DNA from: Erysipelotrichaceae bacterium
GTDB lineage: Bacteria > Bacillota_I > Bacilli_A > Erysipelotrichales > Erysipelotrichaceae
Assembly: GCA_017473265.1 (NCBI GenBank)
Contig: JAFULQ010000008.1
Coordinates: 78,317 to 142,316 of the forward strand
Length of the DNA: 64,000 nucleotides
Direction of reading: 5' to 3'
Shown here: one piece after another, positions 49,991 to 58,864 of the stretch
Layout of the letters: every line of letters begins with the position of its first letter
Position numbering within the stretch: the first letter of the stretch is position 1
Translations under genes and position numbers: made by a program
Notes under the pieces: generated by a model
What the model was told of the DNA's origin: nothing
The model's input: only the letters and a program-made list of their open reading frames with translations
Databases searched by the model: none

Positions 49991-50347
49991 ATGTGGAATC
50001 GTAAATTAGGACGCAAAGCTGATCACAGAAAAGCTTTATTACGTAATATGGCTACTTCAGTGATTTTGAACGGTAAAATTGAAACAACAGAAATGAAAGC
50101 TAAAGAATTACGCACAGTTGTTGATGAATTAGTTACATTAGCAAAACGTGGTGATTTACACGCTCGTCGTCAAGCTGCTTCTTATGTTCGTAACGTAACA
50201 AACAAAGAAGGTAAGACTGCTGTTCAAGTTCTATTTGATGAAATTGGGCCAAAATATGCAGGTCGTAACGGCGGATATACTCGTGTTACTAAAACAACAG
50301 TTCGCCGTGGTGACGGAGCTCCAATGGCTATCATTGAATTAATCTAG
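49991..50347 (+). CDS. rplQ: 50S ribosomal protein L17
   Basis: 118-residue protein near the tunnel exit. Contains [20 protein letters not shown] and [20 protein letters not shown] precedes ATG 49991. Last gene of the supercluster; a strong terminator follows. Confidence 0.98.
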   Translation: MWNRKLGRKADHRKALLRNMATSVILNGKIETTEMKAKELRTVVDELVTLAKRGDLHARRQAASYVRNVTNKEGKTAVQVLFDEIGPKYAGRNGGYTRVTKTTVRRGDGAPMAIIELI

Positions 50348-50360
50348 TAGTAGATATTTA

Positions 50361-50390
50361 AAGAGATATCGTTTGATATCTCTTTTTTTA
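50361..50390 (+). terminator. Terminator of the S10-spc-alpha cluster
   Basis: AAGAGATATC (50361-50370), GTTT loop, GATATCTCTT, then a T tract. Confidence 0.92.
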
Positions 50391-50427
50391 TTTTGTGAAA
50401 ATTGTTATACTACTATGGGTGATAATT

Positions 50428-51021
50428 GTGAAAACAATAAAAGAATTACATGATGATGCAATAGCTAGAGAAATACCTATTATGAAAGATGATGGTATTG
50501 CTTATTTATATGATTTTTTACAAAAGCACAACATTAAAAATGTTTTAGAAATTGGTAGTGCAATTGGCTTTAGCTCTATTTGTATGGCTATGAGTAAAGA
50601 TGATATTCATATTACAACCATTGAAAAAGATGAAGAAAGATATCAAGAAGCGATTCAAAATATTAAGGATTTTGGTAAAGAAAATCAAATTACTTGTTTA
50701 AATATGGATGCGTTAGAATATGTACCTGATCGTTTATATGATTTATTATTCATCGATGCTGCTAAATCTTCTAATGGACGATTCTTTGATCGTTTTACAC
50801 CATATTTAATAAATGGTGGATATGTAATAGTTGATAATATGTATTTCTATGGATTTGTAGATGATATTGGACAAGTTCGCACAAAGAACCTTAGACAATT
50901 GGTTCAAAAGATTCAAAAGTTTAAAACATATATTATGGAATATCCTGATTATGAAAGTACATACTTGCAAACAGGGGATGGAATTATTATTGCACAAAAA
51001 AAAGTATCCGTTGAGGAATAA
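50428..51021 (+). CDS. trmR: O-methyltransferase, TrmR-like (tRNA 5-hydroxyuridine methyltransferase)
   Basis: 197-residue class I methyltransferase close to Bacillus TrmR (YrrM), which methylates 5-hydroxyuridine at tRNA position 34. SAM motif VLEIGSAIGFSSICMA, acidic IEKDEERY, and DLLFIDAAKSS for metal and substrate. I prefer the GTG start at 50428, with GGGTGA upstream and a TATACT at 50406-50411 just before; an ATG at 50395 would lie upstream of that -10. Its stop lies in the loop of a bidirectional terminator. Confidence 0.8.
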   Translation: MKTIKELHDDAIAREIPIMKDDGIAYLYDFLQKHNIKNVLEIGSAIGFSSICMAMSKDDIHITTIEKDEERYQEAIQNIKDFGKENQITCLNMDALEYVPDRLYDLLFIDAAKSSNGRFFDRFTPYLINGGYVIVDNMYFYGFVDDIGQVRTKNLRQLVQKIQKFKTYIMEYPDYESTYLQTGDGIIIAQKKVSVEE

Positions 51022-51036
51022 CTCAATGGATACTTT
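51001..51036. terminator. Bidirectional terminator between convergent genes
   Basis: AAAGTATCC-TTGAG pairs with CTCAA-GGATACTTT in an almost perfect long stem flanked by A and T tracts. Confidence 0.9.
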
Positions 51037-51887
51037 TATTGTTTAATGAATACATCTTTATGAATTGGTGAACAAGCACCATACGCATTTTCATATACTA
51101 AATTGCCATCACTATTAATAGTCATTGTAATAGAAGTAGAGCTTGGATCGTCATCATCAAATGTTAAACCGTCAGATTCTAAGATTACGCTATCGCCAAC
51201 AACTGAGTAATTGCCACTAAATGTTCGTAAACCAACACAATAGTTGATTAATAACGAATATGTTCCATCATCAGATAATACTAAATAAGGATTAAGTTCT
51301 TCTTCATCCATATAATTAATTTTATAAACACCAACAATACCATTTTGATTTTCAATATTTGACTCATCTTTTAATACGTAAATAGTTACAGTCTTAGTTG
51401 CTGTGTTATTAGCAGAATCAGAAACTTGTAATTGAACTTGATATTCACCAACAGTAGAAATATCGTATTCACCATTGATTTTTATATTTTCTATTAAATT
51501 TGTATCAAAATTATCAACAACTGTAACGAAATAACGTATATCAAATTCCTGATTAACGGTAGTTGTAATGTCTGATAATAAATGGATAGTAGGTTTTGTC
51601 TCATCTACAACAGCAATTAAATATGTTAATTCGACAGATTGTTCTTTATCATTTGAAATAGAGTATGTAATGTTATAGTTTCCTGGTTGTGAGATATCTA
51701 TTGGATTATTAACTACTTCAATAGAAACATCGTCAGTAGATGTATTTTTGATAAATGATAATGGGTCATATTGTGAATGAACTTCAATTTTATTAACCAC
51801 TTGTTGAATTGATGGATTAAAATCTTGATTGTGTGAGCAACCACTAAAAAGAATTAAAAAAATCAATGATAGTAATAAACGTTTCAT
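51036..51887 (-). CDS. Lipoprotein with Ig-like (DUF5011-type) domains
   Basis: 283-residue exported lipoprotein. After MKRLLLSLIFLILFSGC (lipidated Cys at residue 17) come two short beta-rich repeats of the bacterial Ig-like DUF5011 type: DTSQPGN-like 'DISQPGNYNITYSISND' and 'DISTVGEYQVQLQVSDSANN'. The last 100 residues form an unassigned domain. Start ATG at 51887 has GGAGG; an upstream ATG adds four residues. Likely a cell-surface binding protein; ligand unknown. Confidence 0.82.
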   Translation of the reverse strand: MKRLLLSLIFLILFSGCSHNQDFNPSIQQVVNKIEVHSQYDPLSFIKNTSTDDVSIEVVNNPIDISQPGNYNITYSISNDKEQSVELTYLIAVVDETKPTIHLLSDITTTVNQEFDIRYFVTVVDNFDTNLIENIKINGEYDISTVGEYQVQLQVSDSANNTATKTVTIYVLKDESNIENQNGIVGVYKINYMDEEELNPYLVLSDDGTYSLLINYCVGLRTFSGNYSVVGDSVILESDGLTFDDDDPSSTSITMTINSDGNLVYENAYGACSPIHKDVFIKQ

Positions 51888-51914
51888 AAAAACCTCCAAT
51901 TTCGAATAGAAAAG

Positions 51915-51944
51915 TTGAATTTATTATTCTAATTATAGTATAAT
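51915..51944 (+). promoter_or_regulatory. Promoter of the repeat-rich protein gene
   Basis: TTGAAT (51915-51920), 18-base spacer, TATAAT (51939-51944), in the divergent gap. Confidence 0.75.
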
Positions 51945-52004
51945 TCTACTATATAGAAAAGGAAAGCATTTGATTTTCTAATTCTCGAAGAAGGAGTGAT
52001 AAAT

Positions 52005-52934
52005 ATGAAGAAACTTTTATCATTTATTGCTGTAACAGTTACAGCAGCTACAGCTGTTGCGGCTGGTGCATATTTTGTGAAAAAGTTAGAACAAGAAAAA
52101 GATGAAGAGGTTAAATTAATCGAAATCATCAATGAAGACGAATCAGAAAAAAAAACTAGTGTAGAAGAGGAGTCTGAATCTAAAGAAGAACTAAATGAAG
52201 AATCTTCATTTGAGGAACTTGTTAAAGAAGAAATCGCTGAAGAAATTGCTCCTGAAGAACCAGTAGAAGTAGTTGAAGAAGTGATTGAAGAACAACCTGT
52301 TGAAGAAGAAACAGTGGTTGAAGAAGTAATCGAAGAACAACCTGTTGAAGAAGAAACAGCGATTGAAGAAGTAATCGAAGAACAACCTGTTGAAGAAGAA
52401 ACAGTGGTTGAAGAAGTGATTGAAGAACAACCTGTTGAAGAAGAAACAGTAGTTGAAGAAGTGATTGAAGAACAACCTGTTGAAGAAGAAACAGTGGTTG
52501 AAGAAGAAATTGAAGAACAACCTGTTGAAGAAGAAACAGGGGTTGAAGAAGTGATTGAAGAACAACCTGTTGAAGAAGTGATTGAAGAACAACCTGTTGA
52601 AGAAGTTGATCCATATCATTTATTAAGTGAACGTAAGAAAAATGCGATTTGCAATCAAATTAATGTGATGATTGAATCAATGGAAGAGTTTGAAGAAGTT
52701 GGATTACAACATTACATTGTTTTCCCAAATCCTGAAGATACAGAAGCATTTTTAGTTGAAGTAGAAGATGCTGGTTATGATATTTTCGTTGAAGAAAATG
52801 GTCAAGAAGTAAATTTAATTAAAAATAGTCAATTAGAACGTGAAGGACTTGAAAAAGAAATTCTTTCTTTAGCGCAATTAGCTGCTGAGTTTACTGGTGC
52901 TTATAAAGGATGGGCTGTTAAAATTGATGAATAA
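52005..52934 (+). CDS. Membrane-anchored acidic repeat protein with RraB-like C-terminal domain
   Basis: 309 residues in three parts: an N-terminal hydrophobic segment with Ala-rich span (residues 3-22); a very acidic middle with the 15-residue repeat EEQPVEEETVVEEVI, six full copies and two short ones; and a globular C-terminus (about residues 205-309) with HYIVFPNPEDTEAFLVEVEDAGYDI and final GAYKGWAVKI, which resembles the RraB (RNase E inhibitor) domain. Start ATG 52005 follows AAGGAGTG. RraB similarity is by eye. The acidic stalk may hold the domain away from the membrane. Confidence 0.7.
   Translation: MKKLLSFIAVTVTAATAVAAGAYFVKKLEQEKDEEVKLIEIINEDESEKKTSVEEESESKEELNEESSFEELVKEEIAEEIAPEEPVEVVEEVIEEQPVEEETVVEEVIEEQPVEEETAIEEVIEEQPVEEETVVEEVIEEQPVEEETVVEEVIEEQPVEEETVVEEEIEEQPVEEETGVEEVIEEQPVEEVIEEQPVEEVDPYHLLSERKKNAICNQINVMIESMEEFEEVGLQHYIVFPNPEDTEAFLVEVEDAGYDIFVEENGQEVNLIKNSQLEREGLEKEILSLAQLAAEFTGAYKGWAVKIDE
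52287..52604 (+). repeat. 45-bp coding tandem repeat
   Basis: Six full 45-bp units and two shortened ones, encoding EEQPVEEETVVEEVI and variants (TAIEEVI, TVVEEEI, TGVEEVI). Units differ mostly at synonymous or Val/Ile sites. Length is a multiple of three, so copy changes keep the frame. Confidence 0.95.
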
Positions 52935-52961
52935 GGTCATGTAATAATGACCTTTTTTTAT
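52933..52961 (+). terminator. Terminator after repeat protein gene
   Basis: AAGGTCAT (52933-52940), GTAATA loop, ATGACCTT (52947-52954), then T tract. Confidence 0.9.
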
Positions 52962-52975
52962 GCGAGTTTATTTGT

Positions 52976-53004
52976 TTGTTATAATGCATAAAATAGTATA
53001 TAAT
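52976..53004 (+). promoter_or_regulatory. ecf operon promoter
   Basis: TTGTTA (52976-52981), 17-base spacer, TATAAT (52999-53004). A second TATAAT lies at 52980-52985. Confidence 0.75.
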
Positions 53005-53027
53005 AGTAGCGCTAATGAGGTGATTAG

Positions 53028-53852
53028 ATGAAAGTTATTGAATTAAAAAATGTTTCATTTAAATATGATGAAGAATATGTAGTAAAGAATGTATCTTTTT
53101 CTATTGAAAAAGGATCATATACAACGATTATTGGCCATAATGGTAGTGGTAAAAGTACTATTGCGAAATTAATTATGGGTCTTTTAGAAAAAGAAAAAGG
53201 ACAAATCTTTGTTGATGGATTGGAATTGAATTTAGAAAACTTATATAAAATTCGTGAGAAAATTGGTATTGTATTCCAAAATCCGGATAATCAATTTATT
53301 GGTTCAACAGTTAGGGATGATATTGCTTTTGGTTTAGAAAATCATTGCATTCCACATGAACAAATGGATCCATTAATTTTGAAATTTGCTGAGAAAGTTG
53401 GTATGTTGAATTATCTTGATAGTGAACCTACAAAACTTTCAGGTGGACAAAAACAAAGAGTGGCTATTGCTGGTGTTTTAGCTATGTATTTTAATGTTAT
53501 TATTTTTGATGAAGCTACTAGTATGTTAGATCCACAAGGTAAAAAAGAAATTAATGAATTAATTGAAGAAATTCATAGAGAGAAGAATATTACAATTGTT
53601 TCTATTACACATGATATTGAAGAAGCTGTTAAGAGTGATTATGTCATTGTAATGGATAAAGGCAAAGTTGCTATGGAAGGTAAGCCTGAAGAAATTCTAT
53701 TAAGAGAAAAAGAGCTAATTCAAATGCAACTAGATATTCCTTTTACTTTAAAGTTTAAAAATGAGCTTAAAAAACAAGGTGTAAATGTAGAAACAAATCT
53801 TAAAATGGAAGGGATGGTGGACGCTTTATGCCAATTGAATTTAAACAAGTAA
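53028..53852 (+). CDS. ecfA1: Energy-coupling factor transporter ATPase EcfA1
   Basis: 274-residue ATPase of the shared ECF vitamin-transport module. Walker A GHNGSGKS, Q-loop FQNPDNQF, signature LSGGQ, Walker B IIFDEATSMLD. AGGTGAT precedes ATG 53028. Its end overlaps ecfA2 by 25 bases. Separate substrate-binding (S) subunits must be elsewhere; none is in the window. Confidence 0.95.
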   Translation: MKVIELKNVSFKYDEEYVVKNVSFSIEKGSYTTIIGHNGSGKSTIAKLIMGLLEKEKGQIFVDGLELNLENLYKIREKIGIVFQNPDNQFIGSTVRDDIAFGLENHCIPHEQMDPLILKFAEKVGMLNYLDSEPTKLSGGQKQRVAIAGVLAMYFNVIIFDEATSMLDPQGKKEINELIEEIHREKNITIVSITHDIEEAVKSDYVIVMDKGKVAMEGKPEEILLREKELIQMQLDIPFTLKFKNELKKQGVNVETNLKMEGMVDALCQLNLNK

Positions 53853-54679
53853 GCCATGAGTATTCACCAAATACGCCGTTTGCATATAAAGCGCTTAATG
53901 AGATAGATTTAGAGCTTGCTGAAGGGAAAATTACTGCGATTGTAGGAGCAACTGGTTCTGGGAAAACAACGATTGTACAGCATTTAAATGCGTTGTTGTT
54001 GCCTACACAAGGTGAAATTGTTGTAGTAGATAAAACAATTAAAAGTACAGAAAAACCAAAGAATTTAAAAGCATTGAGAAAACAAGTTGGTTTAGTATTC
54101 CAATTTCCTGAATACCAATTATTTGAAGAAACAATCTTAAAAGATGTAGCTTTTGGTCCAAAGAATTTTGGTGTAAGTGAAGAAGATGCTCAAGAAAAAG
54201 CAAAAGAAGCTTTAAAAATGGTTGGATTAGATGAAACGTTCTATGAACGTTCACCACTAGATTTATCAGGTGGTCAGAAAAGAAGAGTTGCAATTGCTGG
54301 TATTTTAGCAATGGATCCACAAGTATTGGTTTTAGATGAACCTACAGCAGGTTTAGACCCTCAAGGTGCTAAACAAATGATGGGGTTATTTGAAATGTTA
54401 AATAAAAAACATGGCAAGACTATTTTAGTCGTTACACATGATATGGAACATGTATTAGATTATTGTGATGAAGTAGTAGTTGTAGAACGTGGAAAAATTG
54501 CTATGCATGTATCTAAAGAAGAATTTTTTGAAGATGCATCATTAATGGTAAAAGCAAATATTAATCCACCAGCAATTATTCGTATGCGTACTATGTTACA
54601 AGAAAAAGGGTTTGCTATTCCAAATACTGTTTTATCTTTAGAAGCTTTAGTTAAAGCTCTTAAGAAAGGGGTGGCATAA
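53828..54679 (+). CDS. ecfA2: Energy-coupling factor transporter ATPase EcfA2
   Basis: 283-residue partner ATPase. Walker A GATGSGKTT, Q-loop FQFPEYQLFE, signature LSGGQ, Walker B LVLDEPTAGLDPQG. ATG 53828 lies inside ecfA1, and its stop overlaps ecfT by one base, so the module is translated as a coupled unit. Confidence 0.95.
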   Translation: MPIEFKQVSHEYSPNTPFAYKALNEIDLELAEGKITAIVGATGSGKTTIVQHLNALLLPTQGEIVVVDKTIKSTEKPKNLKALRKQVGLVFQFPEYQLFEETILKDVAFGPKNFGVSEEDAQEKAKEALKMVGLDETFYERSPLDLSGGQKRRVAIAGILAMDPQVLVLDEPTAGLDPQGAKQMMGLFEMLNKKHGKTILVVTHDMEHVLDYCDEVVVVERGKIAMHVSKEEFFEDASLMVKANINPPAIIRMRTMLQEKGFAIPNTVLSLEALVKALKKGVA

Positions 54680-55485
54680 TGAAAAATATCGTTTTAGGTA
54701 GATATATTCCACTTGATTCTGTTATTCATAAAATGGACCCTAGAGCTAAGATTATTGCAATGATTACATTATTAGTCGCTATCTTTATTGATACTGGCTA
54801 TATTGGATATGGGATTATTGCGGCATTCATTCTATGTGCAGTCTTTTTAGCTAAATTAAAATTAGATTTTGTTTGGAAAGCATTGAAACCAATGTTATTC
54901 ATGCTTTGTTTCTTATTAGTTATTAATGTCTTAGTACTAAAAACAGGATATGTATTAGTTGATATTTTTGGTTTTAAAATCTACAGTGATGCGATTTTCC
55001 AAACACTATACATTGTTATTCGTTTAGTATTGATGATCATTATTACAACATTATTAACAGCTTCAACAAAGCCTATGGATTTAACAATAGCAATTGAAGA
55101 TTTATTATCTCCATTTAAAGTAATTGGGGTGCCTGCACATGATATTGCGATGATGATTTCTATTGCACTTCGCTTTATTCCAACTTTGTTAGAAGAAAGT
55201 CAAAGAATTATGAAAGCACAAGAATCACGTGGTGTTGATTTACAAGAAGGCAGTTTTAAAGAAAAAGTAATGGCTATTTTATCGTTAATTGTCCCATTAT
55301 TTGTGTCTAGTTTCCAAAGAGCTGATGATTTAGCAAATGCCATGGAAGCTAGAGGATATAATCCAGGTGGTAAGCGTGTTAGATATAAACAACTTAAATT
55401 TGTTTTACGTGACTATATTATGTTGCTATGTGTATTTGGTTTAGTTGCTGGTTTGATTGCGACTAAAGTAACAGGAATTTTATGA
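54679..55485 (+). CDS. ecfT: Energy-coupling factor transporter transmembrane protein EcfT
   Basis: 268-residue membrane subunit linking ATPases to S components. Contains LDSVIHKMDPRAKI at the start, several spans, and the coupling-helix motif AQESRGVD plus AMEARGYNPGG. It overlaps ecfA2 by one base and truA by four. Order ecfA1-ecfA2-ecfT-truA is typical of Bacillota. Confidence 0.95.
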   Translation: MKNIVLGRYIPLDSVIHKMDPRAKIIAMITLLVAIFIDTGYIGYGIIAAFILCAVFLAKLKLDFVWKALKPMLFMLCFLLVINVLVLKTGYVLVDIFGFKIYSDAIFQTLYIVIRLVLMIIITTLLTASTKPMDLTIAIEDLLSPFKVIGVPAHDIAMMISIALRFIPTLLEESQRIMKAQESRGVDLQEGSFKEKVMAILSLIVPLFVSSFQRADDLANAMEARGYNPGGKRVRYKQLKFVLRDYIMLLCVFGLVAGLIATKVTGIL

Positions 55486-56234
55486 GAATTAAAGTAACAT
55501 TAGCCTATGATGGCTCAAAATATTGTGGATGGCAAATCCAACCCAATGGTACTAGTATTCAAGGTGTAGTAGAAAAAGTGATTTCAGAAATACAAAAAGT
55601 GGAAACTACAGTTGAAGCAAGTGGTAGAACAGATGCACGTGTACATGCGAAAGGTCAAGTATTTCATTTTGATACATCTTTAACTATGAACACGGATCAA
55701 TGGACAAAAGCATTGAATGCGAAATTACCAGATGATATGCGTGTAATTAAAGTTGAAGTAGTACATGATGAATTTCATTCGCGTTTTGATGCGAAATGGA
55801 AAAACTATGATTACTATGTGAATGTTGGTGATTATAATCCCTTTCAAAAGGATTATGTTTTGCAATATTGTCGTAAACTAAATGTAGAATTGATGAAAGA
55901 GTGCGCCAAAATGTTTGTTGGAACACATGATTTTACTTCGTTTAATGGTAATTCATTAATAGAAAGACCTAATCAAGTGCGTACAATTTATGATATTCAA
56001 ATAGAGGAAAAAGATGATGTAATTATTTTCCATTATTATGGTGAAGGATTTTTGCGTTATATGGTAAGAATGCTAACGCAAACAATGATTGAAGTTGGAA
56101 AAGAAAGAATTACAATAGAACAGGTAAAAAAAGCATTAGATTGTCCTAAAAAACAATCAGCACCATACAATGCGAGTCCAGTAGGATTGTATTTAGTGAA
56201 AGTGGGGTATGAAGATTATGGGATTGAAAAATAA
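55482..56234 (+). CDS. truA: tRNA pseudouridine(38-40) synthase
   Basis: 250-residue enzyme forming pseudouridine 38-40 in tRNA. Catalytic Asp in EASGRTDARVHAKGQV (about residue 53); also YDGSKYCGWQIQ and EGFLRYMVR. Starts four bases inside ecfT and overlaps the PHP gene. rplM-rpsI follow after one further gene, close to the Bacillus order. Confidence 0.96.
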   Translation: MRIKVTLAYDGSKYCGWQIQPNGTSIQGVVEKVISEIQKVETTVEASGRTDARVHAKGQVFHFDTSLTMNTDQWTKALNAKLPDDMRVIKVEVVHDEFHSRFDAKWKNYDYYVNVGDYNPFQKDYVLQYCRKLNVELMKECAKMFVGTHDFTSFNGNSLIERPNQVRTIYDIQIEEKDDVIIFHYYGEGFLRYMVRMLTQTMIEVGKERITIEQVKKALDCPKKQSAPYNASPVGLYLVKVGYEDYGIEK

Positions 56235-57003
56235 TTATCATACACATACTTTTAGATGCAATCATTGTGAAGGTACAGAAGAGCAAATGATTCGAGCAGC
56301 TATCAAAGCTGGAATGACGGAATTAGGTTTTTCTGATCATATGCCATGGCCAACTATTGATGGTGAAACACAAAGAATTAGAATGAGTCCTAATGATATT
56401 CAAGATTATGTGGATACATTAGTTCATTTAAGAGAAAAGTATAAAGATCAAATTGCTATATATATTGGATTTGAGGCAGAATATTTTCCTAAAAGAGCCG
56501 ATTGGCTATGGGAAGTAAAAAATACATATCCTATCGATTATTACATCTTAGGACATCATTATCATGAATACGAAGCAAGAGGTAGATATTTTGCTTATTA
56601 TGATGATCATAAGAATAGATGTAAACATTATTATGATAGCTGTGAACAAGCCTTAAGAAGTGGTTTGTTTACTTATTTTGCACATCCTGATATTTATATG
56701 GCAAATGTGAAAATAACAAAAGAGGAAATTGATGTTGCACATAAATTGTGTAAGTTATGTAGAGAATTAGATATACCGATGGAATACAATTTGGCTGGTT
56801 GTAAATTTAAACTTAAAACACCAGATTGTTATCCAAGAGATGAGTTCTGGAAGATTGTTGCAGAAGAAAAAGTAAAGGTTGTTATTGGTGGAGATTATCA
56901 TGATCCATATCGAATTTTGGATGATCCATTTTACGAAAATGCCTACAATTTTCTAAGTTCTTTGGGTGTAGAAATACTAGAAAAAATTAATATAAAAAAA
57001 TAG
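56218..57003 (+). CDS. PHP-domain histidinol-phosphatase-like phosphoesterase
   Basis: 261-residue PHP phosphoesterase like the HisK-type histidinol phosphatase. Metal sites: NYHTHTFRCNHCEGT, GFEAEYFP, GHHYHEY, FAHPD, GGDYHDP. No other his genes are near, so the natural substrate may differ. The start is uncertain: ATG 56209 and ATG 56218 both lie inside truA; 56218 leaves a more usual N-terminus. Confidence 0.85.
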   Translation: MGLKNNYHTHTFRCNHCEGTEEQMIRAAIKAGMTELGFSDHMPWPTIDGETQRIRMSPNDIQDYVDTLVHLREKYKDQIAIYIGFEAEYFPKRADWLWEVKNTYPIDYYILGHHYHEYEARGRYFAYYDDHKNRCKHYYDSCEQALRSGLFTYFAHPDIYMANVKITKEEIDVAHKLCKLCRELDIPMEYNLAGCKFKLKTPDCYPRDEFWKIVAEEKVKVVIGGDYHDPYRILDDPFYENAYNFLSSLGVEILEKINIKK

Positions 57004-57013
57004 TAAATTTTGA

Positions 57014-57042
57014 TTGACAGAATGGGTTGAAAAAGATAGAAT
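57014..57042 (+). promoter_or_regulatory. rplM-rpsI promoter
   Basis: TTGACA (57014-57019), 17-base spacer, TAGAAT (57037-57042). Confidence 0.87.
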
Positions 57043-57048
57043 AGTAAT

Positions 57049-57105
57049 CGGCACTTTATGCCAATCTTTTTCCCCGGTAAGGATTAATTTTGGTAAAAAG
57101 AAGGA
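57049..57105 (+). ncRNA. Candidate L13 leader
   Basis: Short leader before rplM: GGC/GCC hairpin (CGGCACTTTATGCC), then AATCTTTTTCC...GGTAAGGATT that can pair. Position fits the Bacillota L13 leader, in which L13 is thought to bind its own mRNA. Structure match is tentative. Confidence 0.5.
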
Positions 57106-57114
57106 GGACGTAAG

Positions 57115-57552
57115 ATGCGTCAAACAACAATGTTAAAACCTGCAGAGGTTGTGCGTCAATGGTATGTAGTTGATGCAACTGGATTAACGCTTGGTCGTTT
57201 ATCTACAGAAGTAGCGGCTGTGTTACGTGGTAAACACAAACCTACATTTACTCCAAACGTTGACTGTGGAGATTTCGTTATCGTAATTAATGCTGATAAA
57301 ATCGTAGTAACAGGAAACAAATTGGAAACTAAGAATTATTATAACCACTCTCAATTCCCAGGTGGATTACGCGTTCGTTCAATGCGTACTATGAAGGAAA
57401 ACTACACAATTGAATGGGTTGAAAGATCAATTCAAGGTATGCTTCCTCATACAAAATTGGGAAATGTACAACGTAAACACTTATTTGTTTACAAAGGTGC
57501 TGAACACCCACATGCAGCTCAAAAACCTGTTGAGCTAGTAATCAAAGGATAG
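57115..57552 (+). CDS. rplM: 50S ribosomal protein L13
   Basis: 145-residue early-assembly protein. Contains WYVVDATGLTLGRLSTEVA and MLPHTKLGNVQRKHL. GGAGGA precedes ATG 57115. 12 bases before rpsI. Confidence 0.98.
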   Translation: MRQTTMLKPAEVVRQWYVVDATGLTLGRLSTEVAAVLRGKHKPTFTPNVDCGDFVIVINADKIVVTGNKLETKNYYNHSQFPGGLRVRSMRTMKENYTIEWVERSIQGMLPHTKLGNVQRKHLFVYKGAEHPHAAQKPVELVIKG

Positions 57553-57564
57553 GAGGAAGAGACA

Positions 57565-57969
57565 ATGGCAGCAAAAAAGAAAACTGTAAGATACATTGGT
57601 ACAGGTAGACGTAAATCTTCAGTGGCTCGTGTTTATTTAACTCCTGGTAAAGGTGAAATCTTAGTTAATGGTAAAACATTAAATGAATACTTGCCTTTAG
57701 AAACATTAAGAATGGTTGTTCGTTCACCATTTGAAGTAACAGAAACTGTTGGACAATTTGATGTTAAAATCAATGTTTACGGTGGTGGTTACTCAGGACA
57801 ATCTGGTGCTATGAGACATGGTATCGCTCGTGCTTTATTACAAGCATCTGATGACTACCGTCCAAAATTAAAAGCAGCTGGATTCTTAACACGTGATCCT
57901 CGTGCTAAAGAACGTAAGAAATACGGTCTTAAAGGTGCACGTAGAGCTCCACAATTCTCTAAACGTTAA
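57565..57969 (+). CDS. rpsI: 30S ribosomal protein S9
   Basis: 134-residue P-site protein whose C-terminal Lys-Arg tail touches tRNA. Contains [33 protein letters not shown] and the end [19 protein letters not shown] precedes ATG 57565. The last codons belong to a 112-bp repeat found twice more downstream, so this 3' end is the integration site of the neighbouring islands. Insertion regenerates an intact rpsI end. Confidence 0.98.
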   Translation: MAAKKKTVRYIGTGRRKSSVARVYLTPGKGEILVNGKTLNEYLPLETLRMVVRSPFEVTETVGQFDVKINVYGGGYSGQSGAMRHGIARALLQASDDYRPKLKAAGFLTRDPRAKERKKYGLKGARRAPQFSKR

Positions 57970-58060
57970 TCAATTTTACGAAAGAGACTACAAGAACTTC
58001 TCACATTTGTGGGAAGTTTTTTTGTTTATATAAAGAAAAAGCTAATCGTTATGATTAGCT
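57949..58060 (+). repeat. rpsI-tail repeat 1 (candidate att site)
   Basis: Last 21 bases of rpsI, the terminator and a second hairpin AGCTAATC/GATTAGCT (58040-58060). The first 99 bases match repeat 2 except for one T in the T tract. A 34-base core (57955-57988) is identical in all three copies. Confidence 0.93.
57995..58024 (+). terminator. Terminator after rpsI
   Basis: AACTTCTCACA pairs with TGTGGGAAGTT, followed by T7. The same terminator is copied with repeat 2; repeat 3 has a different sequence with the same shape. Confidence 0.88.
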
Positions 58061-58073
58061 ATAACTGTTATAT

Positions 58074-58085
58074 AAATTGGAATTT
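58074..58085. repeat. Cassette palindrome, left end of island A
   Basis: AAATT-GG-AATTT, 125 bp from the start of rpsI-tail repeat 1. On the minus strand an adjoining AATTGGA can also pair with TCCAATT, making a larger hairpin. Confidence 0.7.
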
Positions 58086-58132
58086 GTTGCTCCAATTCTA
58101 AAAATAAAAGCTCCATATTGGAGCTTTCAGTT

Positions 58133-58849
58133 TTATTCTGTTGGTTCTTTTGTTTCATTTATATTTATGAAATATGCTAACTTACCTTTATAAGTAAATA
58201 AGATATCATATTTACCTTCTGGATAATCCATATTAACATATCCATTTCCAACATATTTATAATTGTCTGCTTCTGGTGTTTTATAATCTAAAACAAATCC
58301 ACCATTATCATTTGCTAATTCTTCTAATTTAGATAATGACATTTTTTCTAGTTCCTCTACTGTCTTATGTGGAGTAACTAAAATCTTAACATCGCTAGTA
58401 GAACCTGTATATTTTGTGTCAATATAAAACTCTATATACTCATTTAAATAGAATGATGAATTAATACCCTCTTTTTTATATCCTTTAGCAACTAATTTAT
58501 TCATTAATCCTTCACTATCTGGGTCAACACCTTCATAACTATGTCTATTACCTACTAAAATAACTCCATCGATAACAAAATCAGTTTGTTTTGCATTTCC
58601 TTCTTCATCTACAATTTGTGTTAAAGTTCCGTCTTTATATGTATATTCATATTTTTTATTATTTGATGTTGTTGTGTTATTTGTATTATTAACTACTGTA
58701 TTAGATGTACTCTCATTTTCTTGTGTAGTTTGACTATTATTATTTGTAACTTCATTTTCTTCTTTTTTATTACCACATCCTGTTAAAACAAATAGTCCTA
58801 TTGCTAATACTAATATTAGACAAATTACTAAAATTTCTTTCTTTTTCAT
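58133..58849 (-). CDS. Lipoprotein of unknown function with Asn/Thr-rich linker
   Basis: 238-residue exported lipoprotein: signal MKKKEILVICLILVLAIGLFVLTGC cleaved before lipidated Cys (about residue 25), then an Asn/Thr/Ser-rich linker to about residue 65, then an unassigned beta-rich domain. ATG at 58849 follows GGAGGTAA; an upstream ATG adds four residues. It ends just before the left palindrome of island A and follows the 163-residue gene in the same cassette. Confidence 0.8.
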   Translation of the reverse strand: MKKKEILVICLILVLAIGLFVLTGCGNKKEENEVTNNNSQTTQENESTSNTVVNNTNNTTTSNNKKYEYTYKDGTLTQIVDEEGNAKQTDFVIDGVILVGNRHSYEGVDPDSEGLMNKLVAKGYKKEGINSSFYLNEYIEFYIDTKYTGSTSDVKILVTPHKTVEELEKMSLSKLEELANDNGGFVLDYKTPEADNYKYVGNGYVNMDYPEGKYDILFTYKGKLAYFININETKEPTE

Positions 58850-58864
58850 ATTTACCTCCAATTT

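Noticed and set aside
52287..52604. CRISPR array
   Set aside because: Repeats are contiguous, coding and without unique spacers; no cas genes in the window.
52206..52619. Long open frames antisense to the acidic repeat
   Set aside because: They are by-products of the 45-bp repeat in other frames, low-complexity and without ribosome sites.
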